This document shows, in pieces, positions 1 through 11,246 of a stretch of DNA of 64,000 bases. This DNA comes from Arachis hypogaea (lineage: Eukaryota; Streptophyta; Magnoliopsida; Fabales; Fabaceae), in NCBI RefSeq assembly GCF_003086295.3, contig NC_092041.1:94823827-94887826 (forward strand). The letters are read 5' to 3'. A program made the translations under genes and the position numbers. Positions within the stretch are counted from its first letter, which is position 1, and each line of letters starts with the position of its first letter. The notes beneath the pieces are model-generated. The model saw nothing but the letters and a program-made list of their open reading frames with translations, was not told where the DNA came from and did not search any database.

Positions 1-331
1 TGCTGGAAAGCTCTGGATGTCTACTTTCCAACGCCGTTAAGAGTGCGCCAATTGGAGTTTTGTAGCTCCAGAAAATCCATTTCGAGTGCAGGGAGGTCAG
101 ATTCCAACAACATCAGCAGTCCTTTTGTCAGCCTTTTTCAGAGTTTTGCTCAAATCCCTCAATTTCAGTCAGAAATTACCTGAAATCACAGAAAAACACA
201 CAAACTCATAGTAAAGTCCAGAAATGTGAATTTAACATAAAAACTAATGAAAACATCCCTGAAAGTAGCTTAAACTTACTAAAAACTATCTAAAAACAAT
301 GCCAAAAAGCGTATAAATTTTCCGCTCATCA
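1..331 (-). repeat. Terminal part of an LTR (minus orientation)
   Basis: Read on the minus strand this begins TGATGAGCGGA at 331 and continues with a sequence I recognise as the start of a common peanut LTR family. On the plus strand it ends in CCGCTCATCA. Everything to the right (332 on) is gypsy gag, so the LTR is inserted in, or abuts, that element. The other end lies outside the window, so LTR length and target-site duplication cannot be checked. The family call is from memory; the terminal TG/CA boundary is seen. Confidence 0.65.
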
Positions 332-389
332 GACATGCCCCTCAATACCCCAAAGGTCAAGAAAACTTCAGGAGAACCAACTATGACCA

Positions 390-733
390 GTTTCATCAGG
401 CAAAAGAAAGTGGTAAACAAAGTAAAACTTCTCCGGATTTAACTTGTGATTGTTGTGGACATTTTCATCCTTATGCTTCGTGCAAGCTGGGTATAGGTGG
501 ATGCTTTATTTTTGGATTGCCTGGACACTTGGCGAGGGATTGCACTCGTAGGAGAAAATAGAATGCGAGTAGGAACCAACAATGTTGTGTATTTGTTGTG
601 AATGCCGATGATGCGACTAAGTCAGATCCTCTGATGAGAGGTAAATGTTTAATTGGTGACAAGATATTGATTGCATTGTTTGATACAGGAGCTTCACATT
701 CATTCATTGCATTTGATAAGGTTGCTGAATAGG
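390..733 (+). pseudogene. gag zinc knuckle and aspartic protease remnant
   Basis: The frame through about 400-570 encodes a cysteine/histidine-rich stretch ending in a CCHC-like knuckle (C-F-I-F-G-L-P-G-H-L-A-R-D-C). The second cysteine of the knuckle has become phenylalanine. A stop follows (TAG near 559). The protease active site DTGASHSF is at about 679-702 and is intact as a motif. Stops on both sides show that this is not expressed as one protein. Confidence 0.85.
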
Positions 734-956
734 GTTGAGAATCTCAGACTTAGCTTTTGACTTGCATGTGCATACCCCGTCTCAAACACTTGCGACTAGA
801 TTAAGGTGTGGGCAAATACCTTTCAAGATTAAGAATAGATCTTTTGTTCATGACTTAATTTGCTTGCTGATGGTTGAGTTGGAGATAATTTTGGGGTTTG
901 ATTAGTTGTCAAAGAACCGAGTGCTGTTGGATTGCTTTGAGCAATCGATTTGATTT

Positions 957-1900
957 ATGTCAAAAGGAAAAGGAGGAGTAGTTGTAGCTAAGGGTTATTA
1001 CCTGAAATGTGTAATGGCAAAATGTAGTGGGGAAGAGTGTCAAGATTATATACTCTTGACTGTGAATACATCGGGTGACAAACAGAAGTTATACAGAATT
1101 CTGGTAGTTAAGGAGTTTTTCGAAATATTTCCCAAAGATATTCTCGAATTTCCACCTCAGAGGGAGATTGAATTCACGATAGACTTGGTTCTGGGAGCTG
1201 GTCCAGTGTCAATTACATCATACAGAATGACTCGGATAGAGCAGGCTGAACTTAAGACTCAGTTGGAAGAGCTTCTGAACAAGAAGTTCATTTGACCGAG
1301 TGTATCTCTGTGGAGAGAGTCAGTTTTATTGGTGAAAAGAAAGATGAAAGAATGCCACTATGTGTAGATTACTGACAGTTAAATAAAGTGACAGTGAAGA
1401 ACAAGTACTCATTGAGGTTAGGTTACCATCAGATAAGAGTAAAAGAGGAGGATATTCCGAAAACCGCACTCAGAACGCGTTATGGTTACTATGAATATGC
1501 GGTGATGTCCTTTGAGTTGACGAATGCGCCTGCTGTGTTCATAGATAACATCCTGGTTTATTTCAAGACGGTGAAAGAGCATAAGGAGCATCTGAGGATA
1601 GTGCTACAAATTTTAAAGGAATGAAAGTTGTATGCAAAGTTGTCGAAGTGTGAATTCTAGAAGGAGGAAGAAATTTTCTTAGGACATGTGGTGAGTAGAG
1701 GAGGAATAGCAGTAGATCCTTCAAAGGTAGAGGCGGTAATGGAAAGGGGAAGACGGACGTTAGTGACTGAAATTAGGAGTTTCTTGGGATTAGTCGGGTA
1801 TTACTGAAGATTCATCCATGGAATTTTGCAAATCGCATTGCCGATGACTAAGCTAACTAGGAAGGATACACTGTTTGTGTGGATGTTAGAATGCGACGAA
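957..1900 (+). pseudogene. Reverse transcriptase remnant with deleted catalytic core
   Basis: 957-1295 encodes the region just before RT (EFFEIFPKDILEFPPQREIEF), followed by stops and a frameshift. 1388-1624 encodes the [12 protein letters not shown] and [16 protein letters not shown] motifs. The sequence then jumps from TNAPAVF straight to IDNILVYF, so the stretch before the YxDD box is missing and the catalytic FxDDILVY box reads IDN. Downstream, LGHVVSRGG and FLGLVGYY.RF are the usual RT-to-RNase H linker motifs, with a stop replacing one residue. This enzyme would be inactive. Confidence 0.88.
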
Positions 1901-1912
1901 TGTTTTTAGACT

Positions 1913-2310
1913 TTGAAGGAGAAGTTGACTTCAGTGCCAGCTTTAATTTTACCTGAACCATACGAACCGTTTGAAGTTTACTGCAATGTCTCGCTGAAAG
2001 GCTTGGATTGTGTATTAATGCAACAACAGAATGTGGTAGCTTATGCTTCATGTCAGATAAGATCACATGAGGTGAATTACCTAACTCTTGACTTGGAATT
2101 GGTGGCAGTTGTGTTTACCCTAAAGATTTGGAGGCACTACTTGTACAGAGTTAAGTTCCAAGTCTTTTCTTATCACAATAATCTCAAGTATATCTTTGAT
2201 AAAAAGGAGCTCAACATGCGCTAAAGAAGATGGATGGAGCTATTGAAGGATTACGAATTTGAGTTAAGCTATCACCCCGGGAAGGCTAATGTCATTGACT
2301 GTTTCTTGGA
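1913..2310 (+). pseudogene. RNase H domain remnant
   Basis: The 103-codon open stretch at 1913-2224 carries gypsy RNase H landmarks: PFEVYCNVSLKGLDCVLMQ (D-to-N at the first catalytic position), VVAYASCQIR, NYLTLDLELVAVVFTLKIWRHYLYR (E of the usual YPTHDLELAAVVFALK preserved) and the shared linker ending NLKYIF. After a stop at 2222, RRWMELLKDYEFELSYHPGKAN and the VIDCFLDED stretch (normally V-A-D-A-L-S-R) continue to about 2320. Confidence 0.87.
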
Positions 2311-2551
2311 TGAGGATTAAAGAGTAGGAGTTAGTAAACAAGTTTGCGGAGTTTAAGTTGGACATTGGGGAAGTTGACGGAAAAGCCTGCTTAAATCAGT
2401 TGCATATTTCAAGTATTTTAAGACAGAAATTTAGAAGGTCCAGCAAGACGAGCAGGAGCTCCAGAAAATGTTTCAGCCAATTGGGAAAGAGAGGCAAGCA
2501 TAATTCGCTAAGGACTGAGAAGGGTTATGGAGATATAAGGGGAGGATTTGT

Positions 2552-3319
2552 ATGCCAGATGTTGGGAGTTTAAGGCAGGAATTATTGTTGGAAGCTCATA
2601 ACAACGGGTTCTCTATTTATCCAGGAAGTACGAAGATATATCACAATTTGAAGAAAATGTTTTGGTGGCCTGGAATGAAAGGTGATATACCTTTACTTGT
2701 GTCCAAGTGTCTGACGTGTCAGAAGGTGAAGATAGAGCACCAGAGACTATCGAAAATTCTACAACCTTTGGAGATTCCTCAACGAAAGTGGGAAGGAGTT
2801 GCAATGGACTTTGTAATGGGTTTACCAAGAACTAGGTCAGGATTTGATGCGTTTTAGGTGATTGTGAATCACTTAACCAAGTCCGCTCACTTTCTACCTA
2901 TTCGAGTGAACTATTCACTAGAGGAATTGGCGAGATTGTACATTAAGGAGATAGTAAGGTTTCACGGTGTGCCAACGACAATAGTTTTTGATCGAGATCT
3001 CCGATTCACATCAAAATTTTGGGGAGCTTTTCAAAAATATTTTGGTACGAGACTATGTCTCAGCACGGGGTATCATCGACAAACTGATGGACAATTGGAA
3101 AGGACTATTCGGACATTGGAGGATATGCTAAGGGTGCGTGTGTTGGATCAACCAGGAAGTTGGGACCATTACATGCCATTGGTAGAGTTTGCGTATAATA
3201 ATAGCTTTCATGCGAGCATTGGTATGGCTCCATATAGGGTTTTATATGGACAAAAGTTCAGTCTCCACTGTATTGGTATGAAACTGGTGAATCGAGTGTT
3301 TTGGGTCTGTATTTGGTAG
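2552..3319 (+). pseudogene. Integrase domain remnant
   Basis: Two open stretches, 2552-2857 and 2858-3319, are the integrase, separated by one in-frame stop. The zinc-binding region keeps AHNN and the CLTCQKVK pair, but the second histidine of HHCC is tyrosine (SIYPG). The catalytic D,D,E residues are present: MDFVMGLP, VFDRDLRFTSKFW, and TDGQLERTIRTLEDMLR. FAYNNSFHASIGMAPYRVLYG ends the core. A frameshift follows near 3300. Apart from the stops this is the best-preserved part of the element. Confidence 0.92.
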
Positions 3320-3429
3320 CAGAGACTTCTGAGAAGATCAAGAAAATTCGAGCTAGAATCTTAACTGCGCAAAGCCGATAGAAGAGTTATGCGGTTCAGA
3401 GGAAAAATCTGTTAGAGTTTGAAGAGGGT

Positions 3430-3843
3430 GAGAACGTATTCTTAAAGGCTTCGACAATTGGGATCAGAAGAGCGATCAAGACGAATAAGTTGAATCCGAG
3501 GAACATAGGGCCTTTTGAAGTATTGAGGCGACACAGGCTGATGGCTTATCAAGTAGCTTTACCGCCACACTTATCTAACCTACATGACGTATTCACAGTG
3601 TCGCAACTTCGTAAGTACACATCGGATACGGCTCATGTGTTAGAGACCAAATCGGTTGAGTTGAAAGAGAACCTAACATTTCAAGTCACGCCAGTGAGGA
3701 TTGATGACACTAGTGTGAAAAAGATGCAGAAAAAAAGAAGTTTTGTTGGTGAAGATAGCTTGGAAGAGAGTTGGAATGGAAGAGCACACTTGGAAATTGA
3801 AGTCAGAGATGTGAAAGGATTATCCCGAGATATTCTCAGGTAA
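3430..3843 (+). pseudogene. Gypsy pol C-terminal region
   Basis: After the integrase frameshift, the frame at 3490-3843 encodes the IGPFEVLRRH, ALPPHLSNLHDVFTVSQLRKY and LTFQVTPVRIDDTSVKK motifs found at the end of plant gypsy polyproteins. The following segment, where a chromodomain-type sequence is expected, is diverged. The stop at 3841 lies 42 bp before the 3' LTR, which is the usual spacing. Confidence 0.85.
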
Positions 3844-3870
3844 TTCCTAAATTTTGGGACAAAATTTCTA

Positions 3871-3885
3871 ATTTGGTGGGAAAAA
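3871..3885 (+). other. Polypurine-like tract before the 3' LTR
   Basis: The sequence TTGGTGGGAAAAA lies directly before the TGTAAGAACC that starts the LTR. Plant gypsy elements prime plus-strand DNA synthesis from such a tract, so it fixes the LTR boundary at 3886. Confidence 0.7.
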
Positions 3886-4811
3886 TGTAAGAACCAGAAG
3901 CTAATAGCCGTTTAAAATAAAATAATTTAATTTCTTGAAATAGGTTCGAAAATTTAGAAGTATTAATTAGAAAATTTAAAGGTAAGATTTGAATTCAGTG
4001 AATTTTTTTGAGTTGAAAAATGTAATTTTTTGCAAAAAATTGCGTAAAAATGTGTACCAGTAAATTAGCAGACAGTACTGGCTTAAGTTTGTCTGGTACT
4101 GCGAGAGAAAATAAAACTATAGAAAAACTTAAGAAAATATTTAAAGTTGAAAATAAGGCACTAATTCTAAAGGTTTTGGCCTAAAGTTGGGCCAAACGAA
4201 CCAAAAATACTAAGCGGTTGGACCGGGCCCAAGCCCAACATATAAATACACTAAAATGAAGCTAATTCTGACTCATTCATCACATAAATACAAACAACAC
4301 AGCTGCTGAAAATCAAAGAGAAGAAAAGAAGGTTACTATTCACTTTCATCTTCTCAAGCTCATAACTTGAGCTACGGTACTCCGATTTGCGTGCCGTTTG
4401 TAGCCACGCATAGTCTCATTGAGCCCGTCATTTCTAACCAAAAAAAGTTGGTAAGAACTCAAATTCCATACTCCTTTATTCTGCCTTAACTGTTTTGAAA
4501 ATTTAGATATAGTTATTGAATAGATTTTATGATTTTGGTTGTTTAAGTGCCATCTAATAGTGATAACTTATTGGATTTTGTCCCAATCTATAGTGGATGA
4601 GGTAAGTCACTTCAAAAATCCTTGTGGTTTGATATTTTGGTAAGCCCTAGTGTTAATTTGGTGTATTATATGATATTAGAGTAATTACATGTTATTTTGG
4701 AGTTGACTTGGTGGATTTGGAACATTTGGATTTGAACTTTGGTGACTGAAACTTTGTGGAAGTGTGTTTGGAAGTCAATCTTGGTTTTTGTGCGTGTTGG
4801 AAATTGGCTAG
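3886..4811 (+). repeat. 3' LTR of the gypsy element (interrupted)
   Basis: This starts TGTAAGAACCAGAAG right after the purine tract. About 4200-4460 holds a block also found in the LTRs at 8192-11311 and 14101-17698: a GGGCC/AACCCA-type stretch, a T-rich leader, CTCCGATTTGCGTGCCGTTTG, then AAAAAAGTTGGTAAG, which resembles a splice donor. The LTR appears to be cut near 4812 by minus-strand LTR sequence, and its true 3' end was not located. Confidence 0.7.
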
Positions 4812-6072
4812 GGTAAATCACTCAACCATTATTACTTGGTATGACCCGGTGCACATGTCGGTTAGTTTGTGATTTTTGAAATCTGCACCAATTTACAAGA
4901 AAGAATGTTTTCCAAAAGTTTTTTAATCCGAATTTTATGTCATTTATTCAAACTAGAGCAATTGAAAATCACAAGGTGTCACACACTCTTTGAAACACTA
5001 TTCCTAGTTAAATAAAAAAGTAATGAGAATGAGTTTTGTTACTAATTCCAACATTACTTTTTTCCAAAACAATATTTGGAATCCAAAACGGAGTTAGAAT
5101 GTTTTTCAACAATTCTAAATCTTTAGGGATGAAGAAGAAAAACTCAATCATGATATAGATCAAAGCATAAACCTCAAATAAAACAAAACACTTGGATTAA
5201 TAATCCATAAAAAGATGAACAGATATCCTAACCTTAACAAAGGAAATTAGTTCCTCATGGTGGAATGAAAACGAAATTCTAAAGTGTGGTGTGTTGTGTA
5301 AAATGTGATCTTTTCTCTTGTTTGTGAACTAAGTCCTTGGACTTATTTAAAACCTAAACCTTCAATTCAAATTCAAACTAAACCAAAATAAAATCAAATA
5401 CAATTCAAATCAAACCTTTTCTTAATGACTCTTAACTAATTAGTGATCTTCCTTGTAATTGAAATTCAAAACTTGGTGCCTTGCTTAGTTGAAATCATGG
5501 ACTTGAAACTTAATCTTGGGCTAACAAAGCAATCACTTGAAGTTTGAGAAATTAGTGAAGGAATGAGATGTCTCTGGAGGTGTTCCAAGACCATGCAATA
5601 TATGCATGATGTCTCAAATATAACGCATGGTGTGAGGCTTCCAATTCATGTGTTATATGCATGGTGTCTCAAGTATAATGCATGGTGTGAGGCTTGCTAC
5701 TGGAAGTGCAATTTGCTCATGCATTGTACGCATGAGGAGGCAAGTAGAATGCATGGGGTTGTCTTTGGCTCCTAGAGGTTCTTCTTGGCTGGTGTGTTAT
5801 ACACATGATTCATGCGTTATACGCATGGCTTTGCTTGGTTCAAGAGGTCATCTGTATGCTCCCTTCATGCCTTGCTCTTTAGTGCTATGGTTGCTTGCTT
5901 CTCTCCATCTTTGTTGTTGCTAGATTTCTTCCAAAATATCCTATAACAAAAGAATTCAAAGTAACTCCAAGAAACACTGATTAAAGTACTAAAATCTCAA
6001 TTACGAATAAGAAAATCACTAACTTTATTCAAGAAAATAATAAACAAAACATCTAAAGATGCTTATGCATCA
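4812..6072 (-). repeat. Minus-oriented LTR-like fragment
   Basis: On the minus strand this starts TGATGCATAAGCATCTTTAG at 6072, a typical LTR-type terminus. The far end near 4812-4860 reads (minus) ACCGGGTCATACCAAGTAAT, which I associate with peanut LTR 3' regions. The middle (5560-5840) has repeated GCATGGTGT/ACGCATG motifs, a degraded version of the CpG-motif clusters in the other LTRs. The left boundary is approximate and no target-site duplication was found. Confidence 0.45.
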
Positions 6073-6324
6073 AAAGGGTAAGAACTGGAAAGGTCGGGTA
6101 GTTAGTTAGGTTCATTTAATATTATACTTAGCTAACAACAACAAACCAGATGATGCATATAAATTTTAACAACCAAAGGTACAGAGAAACAATCAATCAG
6201 GAATCAAACACACACACACAAGAATCACAGCAACATATGACAGAGAAATATGTGCAAACAAGTATAATCTCAAATACTGAAAAAATCATATGATATAACC
6301 TATAAGGAAGAAGCAATGAGGTCT

Positions 6325-6365
<41 letters not shown>

Positions 6366-7552
6366 TTTCAAATACTAAGAAATTCGTATGGCTTAAATAT
6401 ATAAGGATAAAAGCATGATGCGAAGTAAAAGTTACAAGGTCGGCTTGATGCAAAAGATTACATGGTTTAAACATGTGATGGTAGAGCAAGGTGGCAAAAG
6501 GTTACAAAATAGGTTAGTATTAAAACGACGGGTATAATGTTCGCACATTGATCTCATACCAACTTCAGAGCTTTAAATTCTCAAACTTCAACCAAATGTA
6601 TCTTCACCATCTCCACTGTACTTTATCAAACAGATCCCCTAGGAATCCTCAACCTCAACAATCACTTTACAAACCCACTATCGATCACAAGTCTAACATC
6701 TACAAAACTCTTTTACGTGAATCAAAGCTCCACAATTCACTGTGACGTCACACACTTACAAGCTTCACCTTTCACGTCCTAAAGATCTAACGTATCTCTT
6801 TCTATGTCTAAAAGGTTGCCCGTGACACCAAAACTAATTTCGAGCTACTTAAAATGATACCAATCCAAGGAGGAGAAAAATAGAAATCATGGTCAGAGTT
6901 CACAGAAATTCAAGAGAATGGTTAAGAACACAGTCAAGCAGGAAACAAATCAAATAAAAGCTTTTTCAATAAAGAGTCAAAACAAGAACTTTAAGATGAT
7001 ACTAGGGATACAATCAAGTAGAGATATACATAAGATGCAAGACATAAAGCAAAGAACCAAATTGTTTCTCAAGAAAAGCAGATATTTCAAGGAATTCAAG
7101 CAAACATATACAGTTAAGATCAACGAGAATGCATATAAATAAAGAGTAGGACTAGAAAAGAATCAATTTATTTTTTAAAAAAAGTAATCTCAAACAAGGA
7201 CTTCAAGGTAAACCACGAAAGAACAAGATACATAACCGAGTAACCTCGTGAAGCAACCTCTAACGTTCCCCAAACCCTGTGATATGCATTACCTATTATA
7301 TCTATATTATCTATAATAACCCATTAGTGTTCTCATATACATAAATTATTATTGTTAAGCTGGCCAAACTTAATACCATTAAGTATGCAATGATAGAATA
7401 GCGGCATTAATCAATAAACCGTCATGTACATAAAGCTCTAACTCTTGTCATCCGAACAAGACCTACTACATGACAGATGCTCAAAATATGAAATTGAAAT
7501 ATAGTCAGTCCATTCTTCAAGCTCTACAAGAAAGATTATTCTGATACTATAA
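6073..7552. other. Unassigned AT-rich transposon-like DNA
   Basis: No gene can be supported here. Short open frames on both strands lack recognisable domains. A pure AT dinucleotide run lies at about 6328-6361 and a short CA run at about 6209. Both flanks are LTR sequence, so this is probably non-coding retrotransposon DNA, but I could not assign it. Confidence 0.4.
6328..6361. repeat. (AT)n microsatellite
   Basis: An uninterrupted AT dinucleotide run of about 17 units within unassigned repeat DNA. Confidence 0.95.
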
Positions 7553-9009
7553 TGTAACATTCTTACTATCAGAATGTCACGCTTTCGGCTGCGCCACTCT
7601 GATAGCATAGATATTACGACGACTTTCATATACTTAATAATAAAATATGAGCCTTTTTAAAACAAAATCGTATTGATGTTTTCTTAAAAAAAAACCAGAA
7701 ATTCTTTTTCACTTTACAAACATGCATATACATATATACAAAACTTCTTACACAAGTAACTTACAAATATTATATATACACATATCATTGTAACTCCTGT
7801 CTCTCTTACAGAGCATAATGGCAAAGGCGAAAAAAATTGACTAATATATCCAAACAAAACATCATAGCTAAGAACTGAGCAAAAACTTCACACAACTTTT
7901 TTTCCTGTTCTAAAAAGAGAAGTCTGTAAGGGGGTGAGAACATCGTTCTCGTAGGTTCTTAGTAGAGGATTTAAAAATTGTCACAAGAGGATATGTATAA
8001 AGAAAAGAAAGCATTTCAACTACAATGATTATCGCTCGTCTTATGAACCTACTCGAACATCAATAATTAATTATCCAGAAATAAATTAAATTCACTTTCA
8101 AACTTATGAGAATTTCAATCTCAAATAATAGCTCATGACATTCACTGTATAACAAGTAAACAATCTAACCAGAATTATCAATAAATCATCATGTAAACTC
8201 TGCAAAAATTGATAAATAATTAGCGAATAAATTAATTAATATTTAAAAAAATTAAGAAATTAAATTTTTATAATCTAGAGAAGTAAAAATTTAAAAAATA
8301 CAAATTTCATCACTAATTTTTAAGATTTTGACCCAAAACCGGGCCGAATGCCCAACAAATAAAGCATGCAAACTTAGCCTCCTTTCCTTCATAATTGAAG
8401 TAGGATGCTGAAGAGGGGAAAGGGAATCAGAAGAACCCTAACCCTTGGCTCATATTCAATCCTCCATATCTTCCAATTCGGAGCTTCCATCGTCGCATCG
8501 TTTGTGGCCACGCGCCGCGTCGAGCTCTTCAAAACCATCCAAAAAAGTGGTAAGTAAACTGAGTTTCCTCACCCATCTTTCTCCTCTTAAATTTCAAAAG
8601 TTTTGGATTTTGGTAATTTTGATGGTTTAGTGAACTCTAGCAATGGAAAATTATTGGGTTTTGCCCAATCGTCCATGAGTAACGGTAAGAAACTTAAAAC
8701 TCTGGTAAAATTTTTTTAATTATATGAGGTTAGTTATTAAATTTGTGAATGCGTATGTAATGATGCAAAATTAGATGGTATATATGTGAATTGGAACCAA
8801 ATTGATGAAGTATGAGTATTGGGAGCTGAAAACCCATTTGGTAGAGATTTGGAACTTGTGAATTGAGGATTTTGAGATGTGTCGAGGTTAGGGAGGAATC
8901 GGCCAAGATATGCTTTTGGTTTCTCGTAGATAATGTATAATGTTATGTGAAAACTAAGGCTAGTGGTCCGTAAGATAAGTTGAATTATGTGAATTGTTAA
9001 GGATTAGTG

Positions 9010-9191
9010 ATGATTGTTGGAAATGGTCGAATGGATTGGGTGAATTTGTATGTTGCCATGTTTTGGTATGAAATTAATGTATATGAATATAGTTGTTATT
9101 ATGATTGTTGGAAATGGTTGAATGGATTGGGTGAATTTGTATGTTGCCATGTTTTGGTATGAAATTAATGTATATGAATATAGTTGTTATT
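9010..9191 (+). repeat. 91 bp tandem duplication inside the LTR
   Basis: Two copies begin ATGATTGTTGGAAATGGT at 9010 and 9101 and run through GCCATGTTTTGGTATGAAAT to AGTTGTTATT. They are almost identical, so the duplication is recent relative to the LTR. Confidence 0.9.
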
Positions 9192-9584
9192 TATTTGGTT
9201 GAGAAATTGTTGAATGATTGAAGGAAAATTGGGTATTGGTATAAGGTGAAGTGGTTGGAAGGTATATGTGTATGATTTGGAGACTTTTGGTGCTGTTTTA
9301 GTTATAAGACTTTGCTTTAAAATTGAGAATTTGAAAAGAATAGAGATTTTGGTGTTTTTGATAAAAAGTGATTTTTTACCAATTTCGGTGGGCCATAACT
9401 CGGTTTTCGAACCCTCAAATTTTGTAAAACTTATTTTGAACGAAAATTGGGTCCAGGAAGTTTACAACGTTTGAAGAACGGACAAAAAATTATTTTTAAC
9501 GAAAACGTTATGCACGTTTGAAGTTTAGTGTAAAAATCTAATTTCTACAAAATTAGCAGCTTTTCGAAGAAATTGGAACCCTGC

Positions 9585-9825
9585 GTATGCAAACATGCAC
9601 GCAACGCAGATCCAGGGCTCTGCCCAGACATCTCGCGTACGCGGACATGGTCTGCGTACACGAATATGTCAAAATTTCACTCATGCATACGCAGGGATGT
9701 GCATGCATATGCTGGAACCCCGTTCTATTTCGTGAGTTCACATATGCAGACCGTGCCCGCATTCGTAACTTTGGCATTTTTACACCTATGCGTACGTGAG
9801 CATGGGCATGCGTACGCATGACCCT
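9585..9825 (+). repeat. Cluster of alternating purine-pyrimidine CpG motifs
   Basis: Repeated short motifs such as TGCGTATGC, CGCGTACGCG, TGCGTACAC, GCATACGC and GCGTACGC are spaced a few to a few tens of bases apart. Open frames on both strands here reflect this composition, not genes. Equivalent clusters lie in three other LTRs of the window. Confidence 0.75.
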
Positions 9826-11183
9826 TGTTTTTTTGAAAAGTGTGTTTTTGAATTTTTAACCTCTCATGTTGCTTTCCAAACCTCTATAACTACTTTCTGA
9901 GACCTAATCCCTAGTTTCTAAGCATAGAGAGAAGAGTGGACCTATAGAGGAAGGTTGTGAAAGGAAGAACTTGAATTGAGAATTTCAAATGAATTTGAAT
10001 ATGGTATGAATGATGATGAAACTAATGTTGATTGATTGAGGAAGAACGGAATGTCAAAATGATTATGAATAAATGTTGTATTGATAATATTATTAATTGA
10101 TATTGAATGATTAATAGTATATGCACTTCTATTATCTGAGATAGAAGTTTCTCTGGGTACACGCAGTGGTTTGCCACCACTTGTTCCAGGTTGAAACTCA
10201 ATACTCTGTTGACCCTACGTCGCAAGATGTGACTAGGAACTTTAACTCTCTGGATTCTCCCAAAGAGATGATAAATGAATGGTTGTGATGCATAGACTCT
10301 TAGGAATGCGTGCACGGAGAGATTGTCCAGGGTTAGCTACCGGACATGTCAGATTTGACTATTTAACCGACAGATGAGACTCATAAGCCATAGGGCAGGC
10401 ATACATCATATGCATTTGTATGTTTTGTTTGAGTGTTCATTACTTTGGTTTACCTAATTGATTAACCATGCTTATTTACTATTTGTCCTACTTGTTTTAA
10501 TTGCATCCTATCTGTGTTTTCTTTGCCTGTCTTGTATGTCTTTACAACTGAGGCTGAGAGTTAGATTAGAACTAAAATCCACAAATAGATTCCCAAATTT
10601 CTGATTTAGTATACTTCTTTAAATTTAAATATGAGTGTCAAAGTTCTAGGAATGCCTCTGACTTTCCTGGGACTTTATATATTATCTATGTTGGCGCATT
10701 TATCATGCTGAGAACCTCCGGTTCACATTTCATATATATGTTGTTGTTTTTCATATGCAGGTCGAGAGGCACCTCGTTGAGCATCTGGAGACTTCTTATG
10801 CAAGCGAAGTTTTATTTTAGGATACTGTATTTGGTACTTATGTTTTGTATATATATAAATAGATTCTCCATTTTATATATTATATTTGTCCCTCCTAGTG
10901 GCTATTTTGGAGACAGGTGTTTTGTTTTATGTCTTTGGGATATTTTGGGTTGTATATATATGTATTTATACTCCGGCCAGCCTTAGCTTCGCAGGTCGAG
11001 TCTGAAGCTTGATATTTTGTATCTCTTGATACTCTACTCTTGTTTATATAGGTTATCTTTCCTTTATTGCCGGTTTATTCTTCCTGTTTTTCTTGTTATC
11101 TGCCTTACGTGTGTGATGCGCTTTTCTTTTTACGGTTTTTATTTAAGTTCTTCTTCAAGGCTCCTAGTTACAAATTCTTTCAA

Positions 11184-11185
<2 letters not shown>

Positions 11186-11244
<59 letters not shown>
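11186..11244. repeat. (AT)n microsatellite near the LTR 3' end
   Basis: A pure AT run of about 29 units. A similar run lies at the equivalent position of the LTR ending at 35306. Confidence 0.95.

Positions 11245-11246
<2 letters not shown>

Larger units (their letters stand above)
332..3885 (+). pseudogene. Decayed Ty3/gypsy retrotransposon internal region (gag-PR-RT-RH-INT)
   Basis: A gag-pol region in canonical Ty3/gypsy order (zinc knuckle, protease, reverse transcriptase, RNase H, integrase, C-terminal region) runs left to right and ends at a purine tract and 3' LTR. The frame is broken repeatedly by stops, frameshifts and a deletion in the RT catalytic core, so it cannot make a working polyprotein. 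The domain order (integrase after RNase H) excludes copia. The C-terminal region resembles the tail of chromodomain-bearing gypsy elements, but no clean chromodomain is seen. Its 5' end is replaced by the LTR stub at 1-331. Confidence 0.93.

Noticed and set aside
9553..9821. Overlapping 70-88 codon frames on both strands
   Set aside because: They arise from the CpG/alternating motif cluster in an LTR; all frames stay open because of composition, with no domain.
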